A DNA stretch of 64,000 nucleotides from Gloeomargaritales cyanobacterium VI4D9. Its GTDB lineage: Bacteria > Cyanobacteriota > Cyanobacteriia > Gloeomargaritales > Gloeomargaritaceae. The notes under the pieces are model-generated. The model made no database searches, had not been told where the DNA came from, and saw only the letters and a program-made list of their open reading frames with translations. The position numbers and the translations under genes were made by a program. The stretch lies in contig OV696605.1 of assembly GCA_927797885.1 (NCBI GenBank), forward strand, positions 2,889,157 through 2,953,156, given 5' to 3'. This document shows, piece after piece, positions 18,014 to 26,741 of this stretch (the stretch's first letter is position 1; every line of letters starts with the position of its first letter).

Positions 18014-18030
18014 ACTTGGATAGCACTACC
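18014..18030. repeat. Solo IS1-type end
   Basis: ACTTGGATAGCACTACC is identical over 17 bases to the right end of the IS1 element at 6532-7430, but no IS1 sequence is attached. Confidence 0.45.
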
Positions 18031-18150
18031 ATTGATTTGACCCCTTGCCGCTGAGGGTGTAGGTGCCCGCTAGGGTGACCATCCGGTTTCCCCACCCCGC
18101 AAAAGCTAAAAAATTTATTAAGATTAGTAAAGTCATGGATTTCCACCCCG

Positions 18151-19236
18151 ATGTTGGGCAAGTTTCAGCGGGAGATTGCTACGGGCAAGGTCAAAATCCG
18201 GTGGCGGTGGGTGGCTCTGGGGGTGGTTGCCCCCGGATTGTTGCTGGTGGCGGTACGGTTGGGGTTGAATCGTTGGGCGCAGTCTCAGTCTCCGGCACCG
18301 GCTCCCCCCGTTACTAAAGCACCAACCATGATTGCCGCCCTGGGTCGGATTCAGCCGGAGGGAGAAATCATTACCTTGTCTGCACCCAGTTCGATTGAGG
18401 GGGCACGGGTGGCGGAGCTTTTGGTCAAGGAAGGGGATCGGGTACAACCAGGGCAGGTGTTGGCAACCCTCGACACTACCCGCAAACGCCAGGTGGAGGT
18501 GCAGTTAGCCAAAGATGCGGTGGCGATTGCCCAAGCCCAGTTGAAGCAGGTGTTGGCGGGGGCGAAAGCGGGGGACATTCAGGCGCAACAAGCGCAGGTG
18601 AACCGTTTGCAGGCGGAATTACGGATTGCCCAGACGGATTTACAGCGCAACCAACAGCTTTATCAGGAGGGAGCCATTTCCGCATCGGCTTTGGATAATT
18701 TTCGTTTGCGGGTGGACACGGTGCGCCAGCAGTTGCAGGAAGCCCAGGCGAATCTCCGCAGTGTCCGGGAGGTGCGGGCGGTGGATGTGAATCTGGCACG
18801 GGCGCAGGTAGCTCAGGCGCAAAATCGGTTGGCACTGGCGCAGGTGGAACTGGATTTGAGTTTGATCAAGGCACCGGTGGCGGGGCGGGTGTTAAAAATC
18901 CACGCACGGCTGGGAGAAACCGTCGGCAATGAGGGGATTTTAGACCTGGGGCGCACGGAGCGGATGTTTGTGGTGGCGGAAGTGTACGAGACGGACATTC
19001 TCAGGGTGCAGGCGGGGCAACGGGCGGTGATCACGGGCATGGCGCTACCGGCACCCTTGCGGGGAACCGTGACCCAGGTGGGCTGGCGGGTGGCGAAAAA
19101 GGATGTCCTGAACACGGACCCGGTGGCGGATGTGGATGCCCGGGTGGTGGAGGTGAAAATTGCCCTGGATGGGGCGGACTCGGCGCAGGTGCAACGGCTG
19201 ACCAATATGGTTGTCAACGTGCAAATTCAGCGGTAG
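18151..19236 (+). CDS. devB: DevB-type membrane fusion protein of an ABC exporter
   Basis: This 361-residue periplasmic adaptor (HlyD/DevB family) has a cytoplasmic start, one membrane helix (WVALGVVAPGLLLVAVRLGL) and a biotinyl-lipoyl-like half (GRIQPEGEIITLSAPSS, VKEGDRVQPGQVLATLD). A long Gln/Ala-rich hairpin coiled coil (about 115-225) and a beta-barrel part follow. In heterocyst formers DevBCA with TolC exports glycolipids; in unicellular cyanobacteria related pumps have other roles. devC starts 2 bases after the stop, so they are coupled. Confidence 0.9.
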   Translation: MLGKFQREIATGKVKIRWRWVALGVVAPGLLLVAVRLGLNRWAQSQSPAPAPPVTKAPTMIAALGRIQPEGEIITLSAPSSIEGARVAELLVKEGDRVQPGQVLATLDTTRKRQVEVQLAKDAVAIAQAQLKQVLAGAKAGDIQAQQAQVNRLQAELRIAQTDLQRNQQLYQEGAISASALDNFRLRVDTVRQQLQEAQANLRSVREVRAVDVNLARAQVAQAQNRLALAQVELDLSLIKAPVAGRVLKIHARLGETVGNEGILDLGRTERMFVVAEVYETDILRVQAGQRAVITGMALPAPLRGTVTQVGWRVAKKDVLNTDPVADVDARVVEVKIALDGADSAQVQRLTNMVVNVQIQR

Positions 19237-19238
19237 CG

Positions 19239-20477
19239 ATGGGTATTCCTCTGGCGTGGTTACAGCTATCCCGGGAGCGGATGCGTCTGTTGGTCGCCTT
19301 GGCGGGGATTACCTTTGCCGATGTGTTGATGTTTGTGCAGTTGGGGTTTCGGGATGCCCTGTTTGAAGCCGCCGTTTTAGTCCATCGCAAATTGCGGGCG
19401 GATTTGGTGCTGATCAACCCCCAATCCCAGGCGTTTTTTGCCATGCAACGGTTTCCCCGCCGCCGGTTGTACCAGGCATTGAGTTTACCAGAAGTGGCGA
19501 GTGTTGCCCCCTTGTATGTGGACTTAATGCCCTGGAAAAGCCCGGTGTGTCCCCCCACGCCTACGGCTACCAGTTGTACCCGTTCGATTTTGGTGATGGG
19601 GTTTGACCCGGCGGTTTCGGTGTTGGATTTCCCGGAAGTCGAGGCTAATTTGGGGCAAATACGGCAGGCGGATGTGGTGTTGTTTGACCGGATTTCGAGG
19701 GAGGAATTTGGCACGGAATTTATCCTACGGGAATTTGCCAACGGCAGACCGGTACAAACAGAGGTGAATAAACGCCAGGTGACGGTGGGGGGCTTATTTG
19801 AGTTGGGGGCATCCTTTTCCGCCGATGGGAATGTGATCACCAGTGATTTGAATTTTTTACGGATGTTTCCGGGACGGCAAGCCTCGCAAATTGATGTGGG
19901 ATTAATTACCTTGCAACCGGGGGCGGATGTGGAGCAGGTGCGGGCGAAATTGCGGCAATTACTCAACACAGAACTGAAAATTCCCGGTCAATTTCTCTGC
20001 CAAGGGGCGACGGGGGCTTCCGAATTTGCCAACGATGTGTGCATCCTCACCCACGATGAATTTGTGGAATTGGAACGGCATTACTGGGCGACGGGCACCG
20101 CCATCGGGTTTATTTTTGGTCTGGGAACCGTGATGGGATTTGTGGTGGGAATTGTGGTGGTCTATCAGATTCTCTACACGGACGTATCGGATCACCTAGC
20201 GGAGTACGCCACCCTCAAGGCGATGGGTTACACAGATGGATATTTGTTAACAGTGGTGTTTCAGGAGGCGATGATTTTGGCGGTGTTGGGCTTTATCCCC
20301 GGCTTTTTGGTCTCTCATGGGTTGTATGCCCTCACCCAGGCGGCGACCCGTTTGCCGATTAGCATGACCCTAGGGCGAGCCACGACCGTGTTTACCATGA
20401 CGGTGGTGATGTGTTTTGTGGCGGGGGCAGTATCGGTGCGGCGATTGCGGGCGGCAGACCCGGCGGATATTTTTTAA
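19239..20477 (+). CDS. devC: DevC-type ABC exporter permease
   Basis: This 412-residue MacB/FtsX-like permease has an N-terminal helix (LLVALAGITFADVLMFVQLGF), a large periplasmic domain and three C-terminal helices (AIGFIFGLGTVMGFVVGIVVV, LTVVFQEAMILAVLGFIPGF, TVFTMTVVMCFVAGAV). These, with YTDVSDHLAEYATLKAMGY, are typical of DevC. The partner ATPase devA, normally next, is missing; the 3' side is filled by nested miniature elements. Confidence 0.92.
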   Translation: MGIPLAWLQLSRERMRLLVALAGITFADVLMFVQLGFRDALFEAAVLVHRKLRADLVLINPQSQAFFAMQRFPRRRLYQALSLPEVASVAPLYVDLMPWKSPVCPPTPTATSCTRSILVMGFDPAVSVLDFPEVEANLGQIRQADVVLFDRISREEFGTEFILREFANGRPVQTEVNKRQVTVGGLFELGASFSADGNVITSDLNFLRMFPGRQASQIDVGLITLQPGADVEQVRAKLRQLLNTELKIPGQFLCQGATGASEFANDVCILTHDEFVELERHYWATGTAIGFIFGLGTVMGFVVGIVVVYQILYTDVSDHLAEYATLKAMGYTDGYLLTVVFQEAMILAVLGFIPGFLVSHGLYALTQAATRLPISMTLGRATTVFTMTVVMCFVAGAVSVRRLRAADPADIF

Positions 20478-20512
20478 CCCTTAACAATAGACATCTCCGA
20501 GAACAATCGCTT

Positions 20513-20774
20513 TACAGTCTATAGCAATCCTACTTGATTGGCATTAGCTTGCGTGCCGTAGGCATACAAAAATTTTCCAGAACCATACAGGTGCTTCTTT
20601 GACGGGGGCGGTGCCCCTGCGACCCCTGTTCCATTCTCATTTAGGATTGCTATATTGATCAATTAATTGATCAGTTAAAGGATACAAAAAGCCTCGATTA
20701 TCCTAGAGGCTTACCATGATTGACCTACGGCAAGTGGGGTTCAACTGTATCCCATAGCCACTCAAAAGACTGTA
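20513..20774. mobile_element. MITE-4 interrupted by MITE-1
   Basis: The outer element has CAGTCTATT-type and AAAAGACTG ends flanked by TA. The MITE-1 at 20519-20654 lies between CAGTC and TTGATCAATT. Removing it with one TA restores a normal MITE-4 left end. Confidence 0.85.
20519..20654 (-). mobile_element. MITE-1 copy nested in MITE-4
   Basis: Terminal repeats TAGCAATCCTA and TAGGATTGCTA are flanked by TA on both sides, which gives the family a TA target duplication. Confidence 0.85.
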
Positions 20775-20841
20775 ACCCCCGCATTATTAATAATTGCCAA
20801 GGAAAGGATAGGGCTTCCAGGCCTGCTATGTAAGTACAAAA
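20775..20841. repeat. MITE-2 remnant
   Basis: The interior of MITE-2 can be recognised (GCATTATTAATAATTGCCAA, then GGGCTTCCAGGCC and GTAAGTACAAAAA), but both ends are missing. Confidence 0.65.
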
Positions 20842-20880
20842 ATAGACTGTATATTAAAAATGTTGGGTTTGGGTTCCCCC

Positions 20881-21555
20881 ATGCAATTTCCCGATGTGGG
20901 TCGGCTCTGGCAAACCGTGACCTATTTCGAGGCGTTGCCGGTGGTCGCCTGTATCCAACGCACCTTTGGCCTCAACCCACCCCCTGCCACCGTGTTGCCC
21001 CAAGGGGAACTGATCATGGATTTAACCCAGCCCGCCCCGGTTGCCCTCTGGGGTGCCCTGGATGACGTGGTGATGGGGGGCATGAGCCGCAGTAATTTGG
21101 TGCCTGACCCGGCGGGTGCCCGGTTTGAGGGGATAGTGACGACTGAAAACAACGGCGGGTTTGCTTCCATTCGTACCCGGAACCTGGAACCCCCTTTGAA
21201 TTTGGCGGATGCCACTGGTCTAGCCTTGCGGGTGCGGGGGGATGGTAAACGGTACAAACTTTTGCTCAGAGACAGTTCCAGTTGGGACACCTTGGCCTAC
21301 GGTGCCCAATTTGACACCCAACCTGCCACCTGGATCACCGTAAAAATTCCTTTTGCCGACTTAGTGCCCGTCTTTCGTGCCAAAACCGTTCCCAACGCCC
21401 CGCCGCTCAATTTACGCCAGGTGGTCTCCCTGCAAATCATGCTGAGTAAGTTTGCCTATAACGGACAACGCAACCCTACCTTTCAATCGGGGGACTTTCG
21501 GTTACAAATTTCTACCATCAGTACCTATCGGGAAGACCCATCCCCGACACTTTAG
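20881..21555 (+). CDS. CIA30-family protein
   Basis: About 224 residues from the ATG at 20881 (an in-frame ATG at 20860 would add seven). WGALDDVVMGGMSRS, ENNGGFASIRTR, LALRVRGDGKRYKLLLRD and PFADLVPVFRAK are hallmarks of the CIA30 domain, a beta-sandwich related to galactose-binding folds and named for a mitochondrial complex I assembly factor. Its substrate in cyanobacteria is not established. An assembly role for NDH-1 or another photosynthetic complex is possible but inferred only from the family name. It is a single gene directly behind repeat debris. Confidence 0.85.
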   Translation: MQFPDVGRLWQTVTYFEALPVVACIQRTFGLNPPPATVLPQGELIMDLTQPAPVALWGALDDVVMGGMSRSNLVPDPAGARFEGIVTTENNGGFASIRTRNLEPPLNLADATGLALRVRGDGKRYKLLLRDSSSWDTLAYGAQFDTQPATWITVKIPFADLVPVFRAKTVPNAPPLNLRQVVSLQIMLSKFAYNGQRNPTFQSGDFRLQISTISTYREDPSPTL

Positions 21556-21934
21556 GAGTTATTAGGCAAGCAAACACTTTTTTCAGGTACCCTAATCCCT
21601 TTATCCCCTTCTAGCAAACGGGTTTTGCGTCAAGGCGTTATCATGGCTCAAATTTGCTCAACCAGACAAGGAACTCCAGTAAATTCCCTCAACCCAGTAG
21701 ATGCTCCAACTCCTCCAGGGAAGAAACGTCAATGATAGCTTCCGCAATTTCCCCTAGTTGCTCTAGGGACAGTTGTGCCAGTTTGGTGCTGATGCTGTCT
21801 GGCACCCTGCCGAACTTGCGAGTGAGTAACCGTTGGCGTATCGCTCGTTTACCCCTCTGTTCTCCCTCTTGCCTGGCTTCTTGATACACCCTTGTCTGCC
21901 GTAAATCTCCCAAGGTAAGCATCCGCTCTATCTC

Positions 21935-22046
21935 GGCGTTGCTGAATCTGTGTATGATTCCTGAAAATCTTAGTTCGGAAAAGCCCATGGACATAAGAGG
22001 TTTCGGTTGCCCGCGAGGTGAATTTCATCCCATTAATCAGCAATGC
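21935..22046. mobile_element. 112-bp miniature element with GGCGTTGCTGAATC ends (family 6)
   Basis: The ends are GGCGTTGCTGAATC and (reversed) GGCATTGCTGATTA, flanked by the imperfect 8-bp duplication TCTATCTC/TCTATTTC. Removal joins SREEIE to RMLTLGDLRQ in frame. End fragments of the same family occur near 13101 and 35091. Confidence 0.75.
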
Positions 22047-22208
22047 CTCTATTTCCTCCCGGCTCAAGGTCTTCAATTTGTAAATCAGAAGCGTCTCCAC
22101 AAATTCTATATAGCTAAACACGCAAAGGTTGACATAGATATGGGTCGCAGGACGTAACCAAGCACTGGTTCTCCAGGATTTTTGAGGCGACAACCTAACC
22201 GTACTTAG

Positions 22209-22333
22209 CTATAGCAATCCTACTTGATTTACATCAGCTTGCGTGCCGTAGGCATACAAGAATTTTCCAGAACCAAGGACGGGGGCGGTGCCCCTGTGAC
22301 CCCCTGTTCCATTCTCATTTAGGATTGCTATAG
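22209..22333 (-). mobile_element. MITE-1 copy in the Rpn pseudogene
   Basis: 125 bp with CTATAGCAATCCTA and TAGGATTGCTATAG ends. It lies at the deletion joint where the central part of the Rpn gene is lost. Confidence 0.85.
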
Positions 22334-22448
22334 TTTTATCATCGGCTTGCGGCAGAAATACCCCATCCAAGCGAAAGGCTTTTTCCTTCACTTCTACAGA
22401 GGTAAATTGATAGCTGGCGATGCTGGCAAGGTCTTCCCCCAATAGCTC

Positions 22449-22471
22449 CAATGGCTAACGCCACGCTCTGC
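22449..22471 (-). repeat. 23-bp dispersed repeat inserted in the Rpn gene
   Basis: The core GCGTGGCGTTAGCC lies between the codons for LLI and ELLGEDL. Deleting 23 bases restores TLLIELLGEDL. A closely related 22-mer interrupts the IS630 transposase at 54682. Confidence 0.8.
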
Positions 22472-22605
22472 TATCAGTAGGGTGGGAAAGGTCTGGAACA
22501 GTTGATAGAAAATCGTGTCAGTACGCAATCGGTTTATCAGTTCCTTACTCTATATTAACTGCTTCTAGGATAGCTGAATATTCTAACTATTCTCATAAGG
22601 TGATT

Positions 22606-23067
22606 TTAAATGCCATTGAATTGAAAGGCCACTAAATCCCGCTCCACGCATTTTAGGAACGCATCTGCATCAGTGGCTAGGTCAAACTCTTTTGGGAAAT
22701 TTACATGGGGATAGCTAGTTTGGACTTGAGAAAGTGCAAATTGATAGGATTCTAGCAGAACTTCGATTAGGTAGCCTTTGAGACTCGGGGATTGTTTAAG
22801 CAATATCTTAAGCTGGTATAATTGTTCTCTAATGGTTAGTTCCCAACCCCGAAAATCATATTGACTATCCACATACTTACGCTTGAGCAGGTGTTCGATT
22901 AATACTCCCAAACGACTCTGGAGTTCTCGCCGATTCCTGTTTGCCAAAGTTGCAATTTCCTCAATTAAATTTCCAATATCAAGACCCTCAAAATCTCGTT
23001 CCTTTAACTTGGTAAGGGTTTCTTCACACCAGAGATTGAAATCAGTTTCATAGAGGGAAATAGTCAT
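22606..23067 (-). CDS. DUF29-family protein
   Basis: This 153-residue protein begins MTISLYETDFNLWCEETLTKL and contains LIEEIATLANRNRRELQSRL and KRKYVDSQYDFRGWELTI, the conserved features of DUF29. The family is all helical, common in cyanobacteria and of unknown function. It stands next to the Rpn pseudogene on the same strand. The stretch 23068-23678 after it holds only repeats and the pilin promoter region. Confidence 0.88.
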   Translation of the reverse strand: MTISLYETDFNLWCEETLTKLKERDFEGLDIGNLIEEIATLANRNRRELQSRLGVLIEHLLKRKYVDSQYDFRGWELTIREQLYQLKILLKQSPSLKGYLIEVLLESYQFALSQVQTSYPHVNFPKEFDLATDADAFLKCVERDLVAFQFNGI

Positions 23068-23230
23068 AAACTAAGCTCCTAGACATATTTCTAGCTTGCT
23101 TCAACTGTATCAAAATTTTACCAAAACAAATGGGATTTTGCTAACCTTTAGTCAAAGGTTCATCTACCTAGCGGAGGGATGCCTTACCCGCCTGATAAAC
23201 CGCCGCAAATCTAACGAACGGGTTGGCACA

Positions 23231-23373
23231 CAGACTGTTCACCAATTAAAGGATACAGAAAACCGGTTTCGAAGGCTTAACCTCAATGAAGGTAGAGCAG
23301 GCGGGTTTACAACGGTATTCGGTAGCCCCTTAATAGGCTGTGCTTGTATCCTATTTTGAATTAAAGCCTGTAA
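23231..23373. repeat. Degenerate MITE-4-like repeats
   Basis: CAGACTG, CAATTAAAGGATAC and TAATAGGCTGT motifs of the MITE-4/IS630 ends occur here with another half copy (TTGTATCC to AAGCCTGTA) behind. They are too decayed to set exact ends. Confidence 0.5.
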
Positions 23374-23384
23374 GCTTAGATAAA

Positions 23385-23487
23385 TTATAGCAATCTTGTT
23401 TGATTGACAAACAGAAATTTCCTAGAACCAAAGACGGGGGCGGTGCCCCTGCGACCCCTATTCCATTCCCATTTAAGATTGCTGTAG
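23385..23487 (-). mobile_element. MITE-1 copy (short form)
   Basis: About 103 bp from TTATAGCAATCTTG to TAAGATTGCTGTAG with the GGGGGCGGTGCCCC hairpin inside. Both ends carry mutations. Confidence 0.78.
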
Positions 23488-23678
23488 TAGATGGCTACAG
23501 GGTGCAGTTCCATGTGGGTTTTTCTCTACTTAGCGTTTTGGGAAAGGGTTTGGGAGTGAGGGCACCACCGATAAGAAAAAACAATCAATCCCCCTGATCG
23601 ATCCGCTGAATGCCCTGGGTAACTTAGCGATGGGGTAAATGAACCCCAATACATCAATTATCTCTTAGGAGTACATCC

Positions 23679-24239
23679 ATGGCCGCTAACTTGAAGGTAA
23701 AACTGCTCCAGCACTTGGCGAAGAAGAATGCTAACGAAGGTTTCACCCTGGTGGAACTGCTGGTGGTGGTCGTGATCATCGGTATCCTGGCCGCGATTGC
23801 CCTGCCCTCCTTCCTGGCTCAAACCGCCAAGGCGAAACAGTCCGAAGCCCGCACCTACCTGGGTTCCTGGGCGAAAGCGCAAAAAGCCTTCCGTACCGAA
23901 AACGCCCAATTTGCTGACGATTGGACGACCCTGTCCCTGGGCTTGGGTACGGACACCCGGAACTACACCTACAGCGTTGCTGGCGGTGGTGCTGGTGTCA
24001 CTGAGGCTAGCGGATTTGGTACCAGTAAAGCCGCTGACCTGAAAAGTTATTCCGCAGCGGTGATTGTCCTGACCAAGCAAATTAATACCGGCACGGGTAC
24101 GGAAGTTGCTGTGGATATGCCCGATGGTCTCTGCGAAGCCAAATTGCCCGGTGCGGCGAAAATCGCTGCTCCTACGATTGACCCCAAGACCGCTGAAGCG
24201 GACTGCGCTCCCAACATCAACTTCCGGACTGGTAAATAG
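23679..24239 (+). CDS. pilA: Type IV pilin-like protein (PilA)
   Basis: This 186-residue prepilin has a class III signal: after 20 residues of basic leader comes EG|FTLVELLVVVVIIGILAAIALPSFL, with cleavage after Gly and Glu5 in place. The body carries AKQSEARTYLGSWAKAQKAF and two C-terminal Cys (LCEAKLPG and EADCAPN) for the D-region disulfide. Type IV pili drive motility and DNA uptake. TTAGGAG precedes the ATG and a strong terminator follows, so it is transcribed alone, as major pilins often are. Minor pilin status cannot be excluded. Confidence 0.92.
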   Translation: MAANLKVKLLQHLAKKNANEGFTLVELLVVVVIIGILAAIALPSFLAQTAKAKQSEARTYLGSWAKAQKAFRTENAQFADDWTTLSLGLGTDTRNYTYSVAGGGAGVTEASGFGTSKAADLKSYSAAVIVLTKQINTGTGTEVAVDMPDGLCEAKLPGAAKIAAPTIDPKTAEADCAPNINFRTGK

Positions 24240-24275
24240 TTCTGATTCTGCACTTTTTCTAGCATAGGTCTGTGG

Positions 24276-24303
24276 GGGCGGTCACGTGACTGCCCTTTTT
24301 TTT
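24276..24303 (+). terminator. Rho-independent terminator of pilA
   Basis: A GGGCGGTCAC/GTGACTGCCC stem (one G-T pair) is followed by eight T. Confidence 0.9.
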
Positions 24304-24325
24304 GTGGTGATTTTTGTGATTACTT

Positions 24326-25138
24326 TTAAGGGATTTGTTGGGGGTCTATGCCCTGATTGCGGAGGTAGGCCGCTAACCGTTCCGCCCGTTGCCGTTCTAG
24401 GAGTAATTCTTGCTCTTTTTGTTCTAATTGTTGATAAGTTTGTTCTAGCAGTTGTTCTTTTTGGATTAACTCCTGTTGAGTTTGTTCTAGCACTTGTTCT
24501 TTTTGGATTAACTCTTGTTGAGTCTGTTCTAGCACTTGTTCTTTTTGGATTAACTCTTGTTGAGTCTGTTCTAATTCCTGTGCCAATTCTACTGTGGTTT
24601 TGAACTGCTCGCCATTGGGATAATACACCAACAATTCATGGGGATTTAATTCAAATCGGATGCCTAACCGGGGACTCACCCACCCATTGACTTCCTCAAT
24701 CACCCTTAACCGATTCCCCGCCCTTTGGTAGCCATTCAATTCATTTAATTGTGGGTCATAAATATAGTATTCTTCCACCCCATACTGCTCATAAAATTCC
24801 AATTTCTTCGCCATCTCTGCCAACCGATTTCCCGGTGACAGTATCTCCAATACGACTTGGGGTGCAATGCCATTTTCTTCCCATTGCCGATAGGAACCCC
24901 GCTCCCCTTTGGGACGATTAAAGACCACCATCACATCCGGGGCAACCCGTATCTCTGGATGCCCTTCCACCGGATACCACAGCAAATCGCCCCCCACAAA
25001 TACGTCCGCATTATCCCGAAATAGACATTCCAAATTCTCTTTGAATAGGACAATCCAGCGAAATTGCAGGGTATTATCCGCCATTGGTTGACCATCACTA
25101 TCGGGATAAATGAGCTTGCGACTTGGAGTTAATGTCAT
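24326..25138 (-). CDS. Uma2 array gene 1 (last in the operon)
   Basis: 270 residues. The Uma2 fold region carries the acidic and lysine positions in RVAPDVMVVFNRP, VVLEILSPGNR and KKLEFYEQYGVEEYYIYDP. The tail holds three EQTQQELIQKEQVL-type repeats, a fourth variant, and ends AERLAAYLRNQGIDPQQIP. Unlike every other member it does not end in Gly-Gly, which fits its place as the last gene with no ribosome site to encode. I use the ATG at 25138 because GGAGG lies 8 bases ahead; an ATG at 25159 would be out of reach of it. Confidence 0.88.
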   Translation of the reverse strand: MTLTPSRKLIYPDSDGQPMADNTLQFRWIVLFKENLECLFRDNADVFVGGDLLWYPVEGHPEIRVAPDVMVVFNRPKGERGSYRQWEENGIAPQVVLEILSPGNRLAEMAKKLEFYEQYGVEEYYIYDPQLNELNGYQRAGNRLRVIEEVNGWVSPRLGIRFELNPHELLVYYPNGEQFKTTVELAQELEQTQQELIQKEQVLEQTQQELIQKEQVLEQTQQELIQKEQLLEQTYQQLEQKEQELLLERQRAERLAAYLRNQGIDPQQIP

Positions 25139-25142
25139 CGCC

Positions 25143-25979
25143 CTAACCTCCAATTTCATCAGGATTGATGCCTTGACTGCGTAAATACGCCGCTAACCGT
25201 TCCGCCCTCTGCCGTTCTTGTTCCGCTCGCTCCATTTCTTGGTTCGCCCGTTGCCGTTCTTGATTTAATTGTTCCTGAGTCTGTTCTAGCACTTGTTCTT
25301 TTTGGATTAACTCTTGCTGAGTTTGTTCTAGCACTTGTTCTTTTTGGATTAACTCCTGTTGAGTCTGTTCTAGCACTTGTTCTTTTTGGATTAACTCTTG
25401 CTGAGTTTGTTCTAATTCTTGCGCCAATTCTACTGTGGTTTTGAACTGCTCGCCATTGGGATAATACACCAACAATTCATCGGGATTTAATTCAAACCGG
25501 ATGCCTAACCGGGGACTCACCCACCCATTGATTTCCTCAATCACCCTTAACCGATTCCCCGCTCTTTGGTAGCCATTCAATTCATTTAATTGTGGGTCAT
25601 AAATATAGTATTCTTCCACCCCATACTGCTCGTAAAATTCCAATTTCTTTGCCATCTCTGCCAACCGATTTCCCGGTGACAGTATCTCCAATACGACTTG
25701 GGGTGCAATGCCATTTTCTTCCCATTGCCGATAGGAACCCCGCTCCCCTTTAGGACGGTTAAAGACCACCATCACATCCGGGGCAACCCGTATCTCTGGA
25801 TGCCCTTCCACCGGATACCACAGCAAATCGCCCCCCACAAATACGTCCGCATTATCCCGAAATAGACATTCCAAATTCTCTTTGAATAGGACAATCCAGC
25901 GAAATTGCAGGGTATTATCCGCCATTGGTTGACCATCACTATCGGGATAAATGAGCTTGCGACTTGGAGTTAATGTCAT
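25143..25979 (-). CDS. Uma2 array gene 2
   Basis: 278 residues, starting MTLTPSRKLIYPDSDGQPM. The body is almost identical to gene 1. The tail holds three 14-residue repeats, then EQTQEQLNQERQRANQEMER and the shared end RSQGINPDEIGG. The final Gly-Gly codons (GGAGGT) form the ribosome site of gene 1, 4 bases separate the stop and next ATG, so translation is likely coupled. Confidence 0.88.
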   Translation of the reverse strand: MTLTPSRKLIYPDSDGQPMADNTLQFRWIVLFKENLECLFRDNADVFVGGDLLWYPVEGHPEIRVAPDVMVVFNRPKGERGSYRQWEENGIAPQVVLEILSPGNRLAEMAKKLEFYEQYGVEEYYIYDPQLNELNGYQRAGNRLRVIEEINGWVSPRLGIRFELNPDELLVYYPNGEQFKTTVELAQELEQTQQELIQKEQVLEQTQQELIQKEQVLEQTQQELIQKEQVLEQTQEQLNQERQRANQEMERAEQERQRAERLAAYLRSQGINPDEIGG

Positions 25980-25984
25980 CACCC

Positions 25985-26737
25985 TCATCCTCCAATTTCA
26001 TCAGGATTGACGCCTTGACTGCGTAAATACGCCGCTAACCGTTCCGCCCGTTGCCGTTCTTGTTCCGCTCGCTCCATTTCTTGGTTCGCCCGTCGCCGTT
26101 CTTGATTTAATTGTTCCTGAGTCTGTTCTAGCACTTGTTCTTTTTGGATTAACTCTTGCTGAGTTTGTTCTAATTCTTGCGCCAATTCTACTGTGGTTTT
26201 GAACTGCTTGCCATTGGGATAATACACCAACAATTCATCGGGATTTAATTCAAACCGGATGCCTAACCGGGGACTCACCCACCCATTGATTTCCTCAATC
26301 ACCCTTAACCGATTCCCCACTCGTTGGTAGCCATTCAATTCATTTAATTGTGGGTCATAAATATAGTATTCTTCCACCCCATACTGCTCATAAAATTCCA
26401 ATTTCTTCGCCATCTCTGCCAACCGATTTCCCGGTGACAGTATCTCCAATACGACTTGGGGTGCAATGCCATTTTCTTCCCATTGCTGATAGGAACCCCG
26501 CTCCCCTTTAGGACGATTAAAGACTACCATCGCATCCGGGGCAACCCGTATCTCTGGATGCCCTTCCACCGGATACCACAGCAAATCTCCCCCTACAAAT
26601 ACGTCCGCATTATCCCGAAATAGACATTCCAAATTCTCTTTGAATAGGACAATCCAGCGAAATTGCAGGGTATTATCCGCCATTGGTTGACCATCACTAT
26701 CGGGATAAATGAGCTTGCGACTTGGGGTGAATGTCAT
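25985..26737 (-). CDS. Uma2 array gene 3
   Basis: 250 residues, beginning MTFTPSRK. The body has small changes (RVAPDAMVVF, GSYQQW). The tail has one 14-residue repeat followed by EQTQEQLNQERRRANQ and ends INPDEIGG-like (GVNPDEIGG). A 5-base gap to gene 2; GGAGGA over its last codons serves the next start. Confidence 0.88.
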   Translation of the reverse strand: MTFTPSRKLIYPDSDGQPMADNTLQFRWIVLFKENLECLFRDNADVFVGGDLLWYPVEGHPEIRVAPDAMVVFNRPKGERGSYQQWEENGIAPQVVLEILSPGNRLAEMAKKLEFYEQYGVEEYYIYDPQLNELNGYQRVGNRLRVIEEINGWVSPRLGIRFELNPDELLVYYPNGKQFKTTVELAQELEQTQQELIQKEQVLEQTQEQLNQERRRANQEMERAEQERQRAERLAAYLRSQGVNPDEIGG

Positions 26738-26741
26738 CGCC

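Larger units (their letters stand above)
21689..22528 (-). pseudogene. Rpn-family (PD-(D/E)XK, transposase-like) gene ruined by three repeat insertions
   Basis: The N-terminal part reads RTDTIFYQLFQTFPTLLI, ELLGEDLASIASYQF and EVKEKAFRLDGVFLPQADD. The C-terminal part reads IEFVETLLIYKLKTLSREEIE, MLTLGDLRQTRVYQEARQEG and a helical tail ending LEELEHLLG. This is the layout of Rpn/DUF4351-type proteins. A 23-bp repeat lies at 22449-22471 and a MITE-1 at 22209-22333. The middle of the gene with most of the catalytic region is gone, and a 112-bp element sits at 21935-22046. Removing the 23-bp and 112-bp insertions restores the local frame each time. The start is probably the TTG at 22526-22528. 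Confidence 0.82.
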
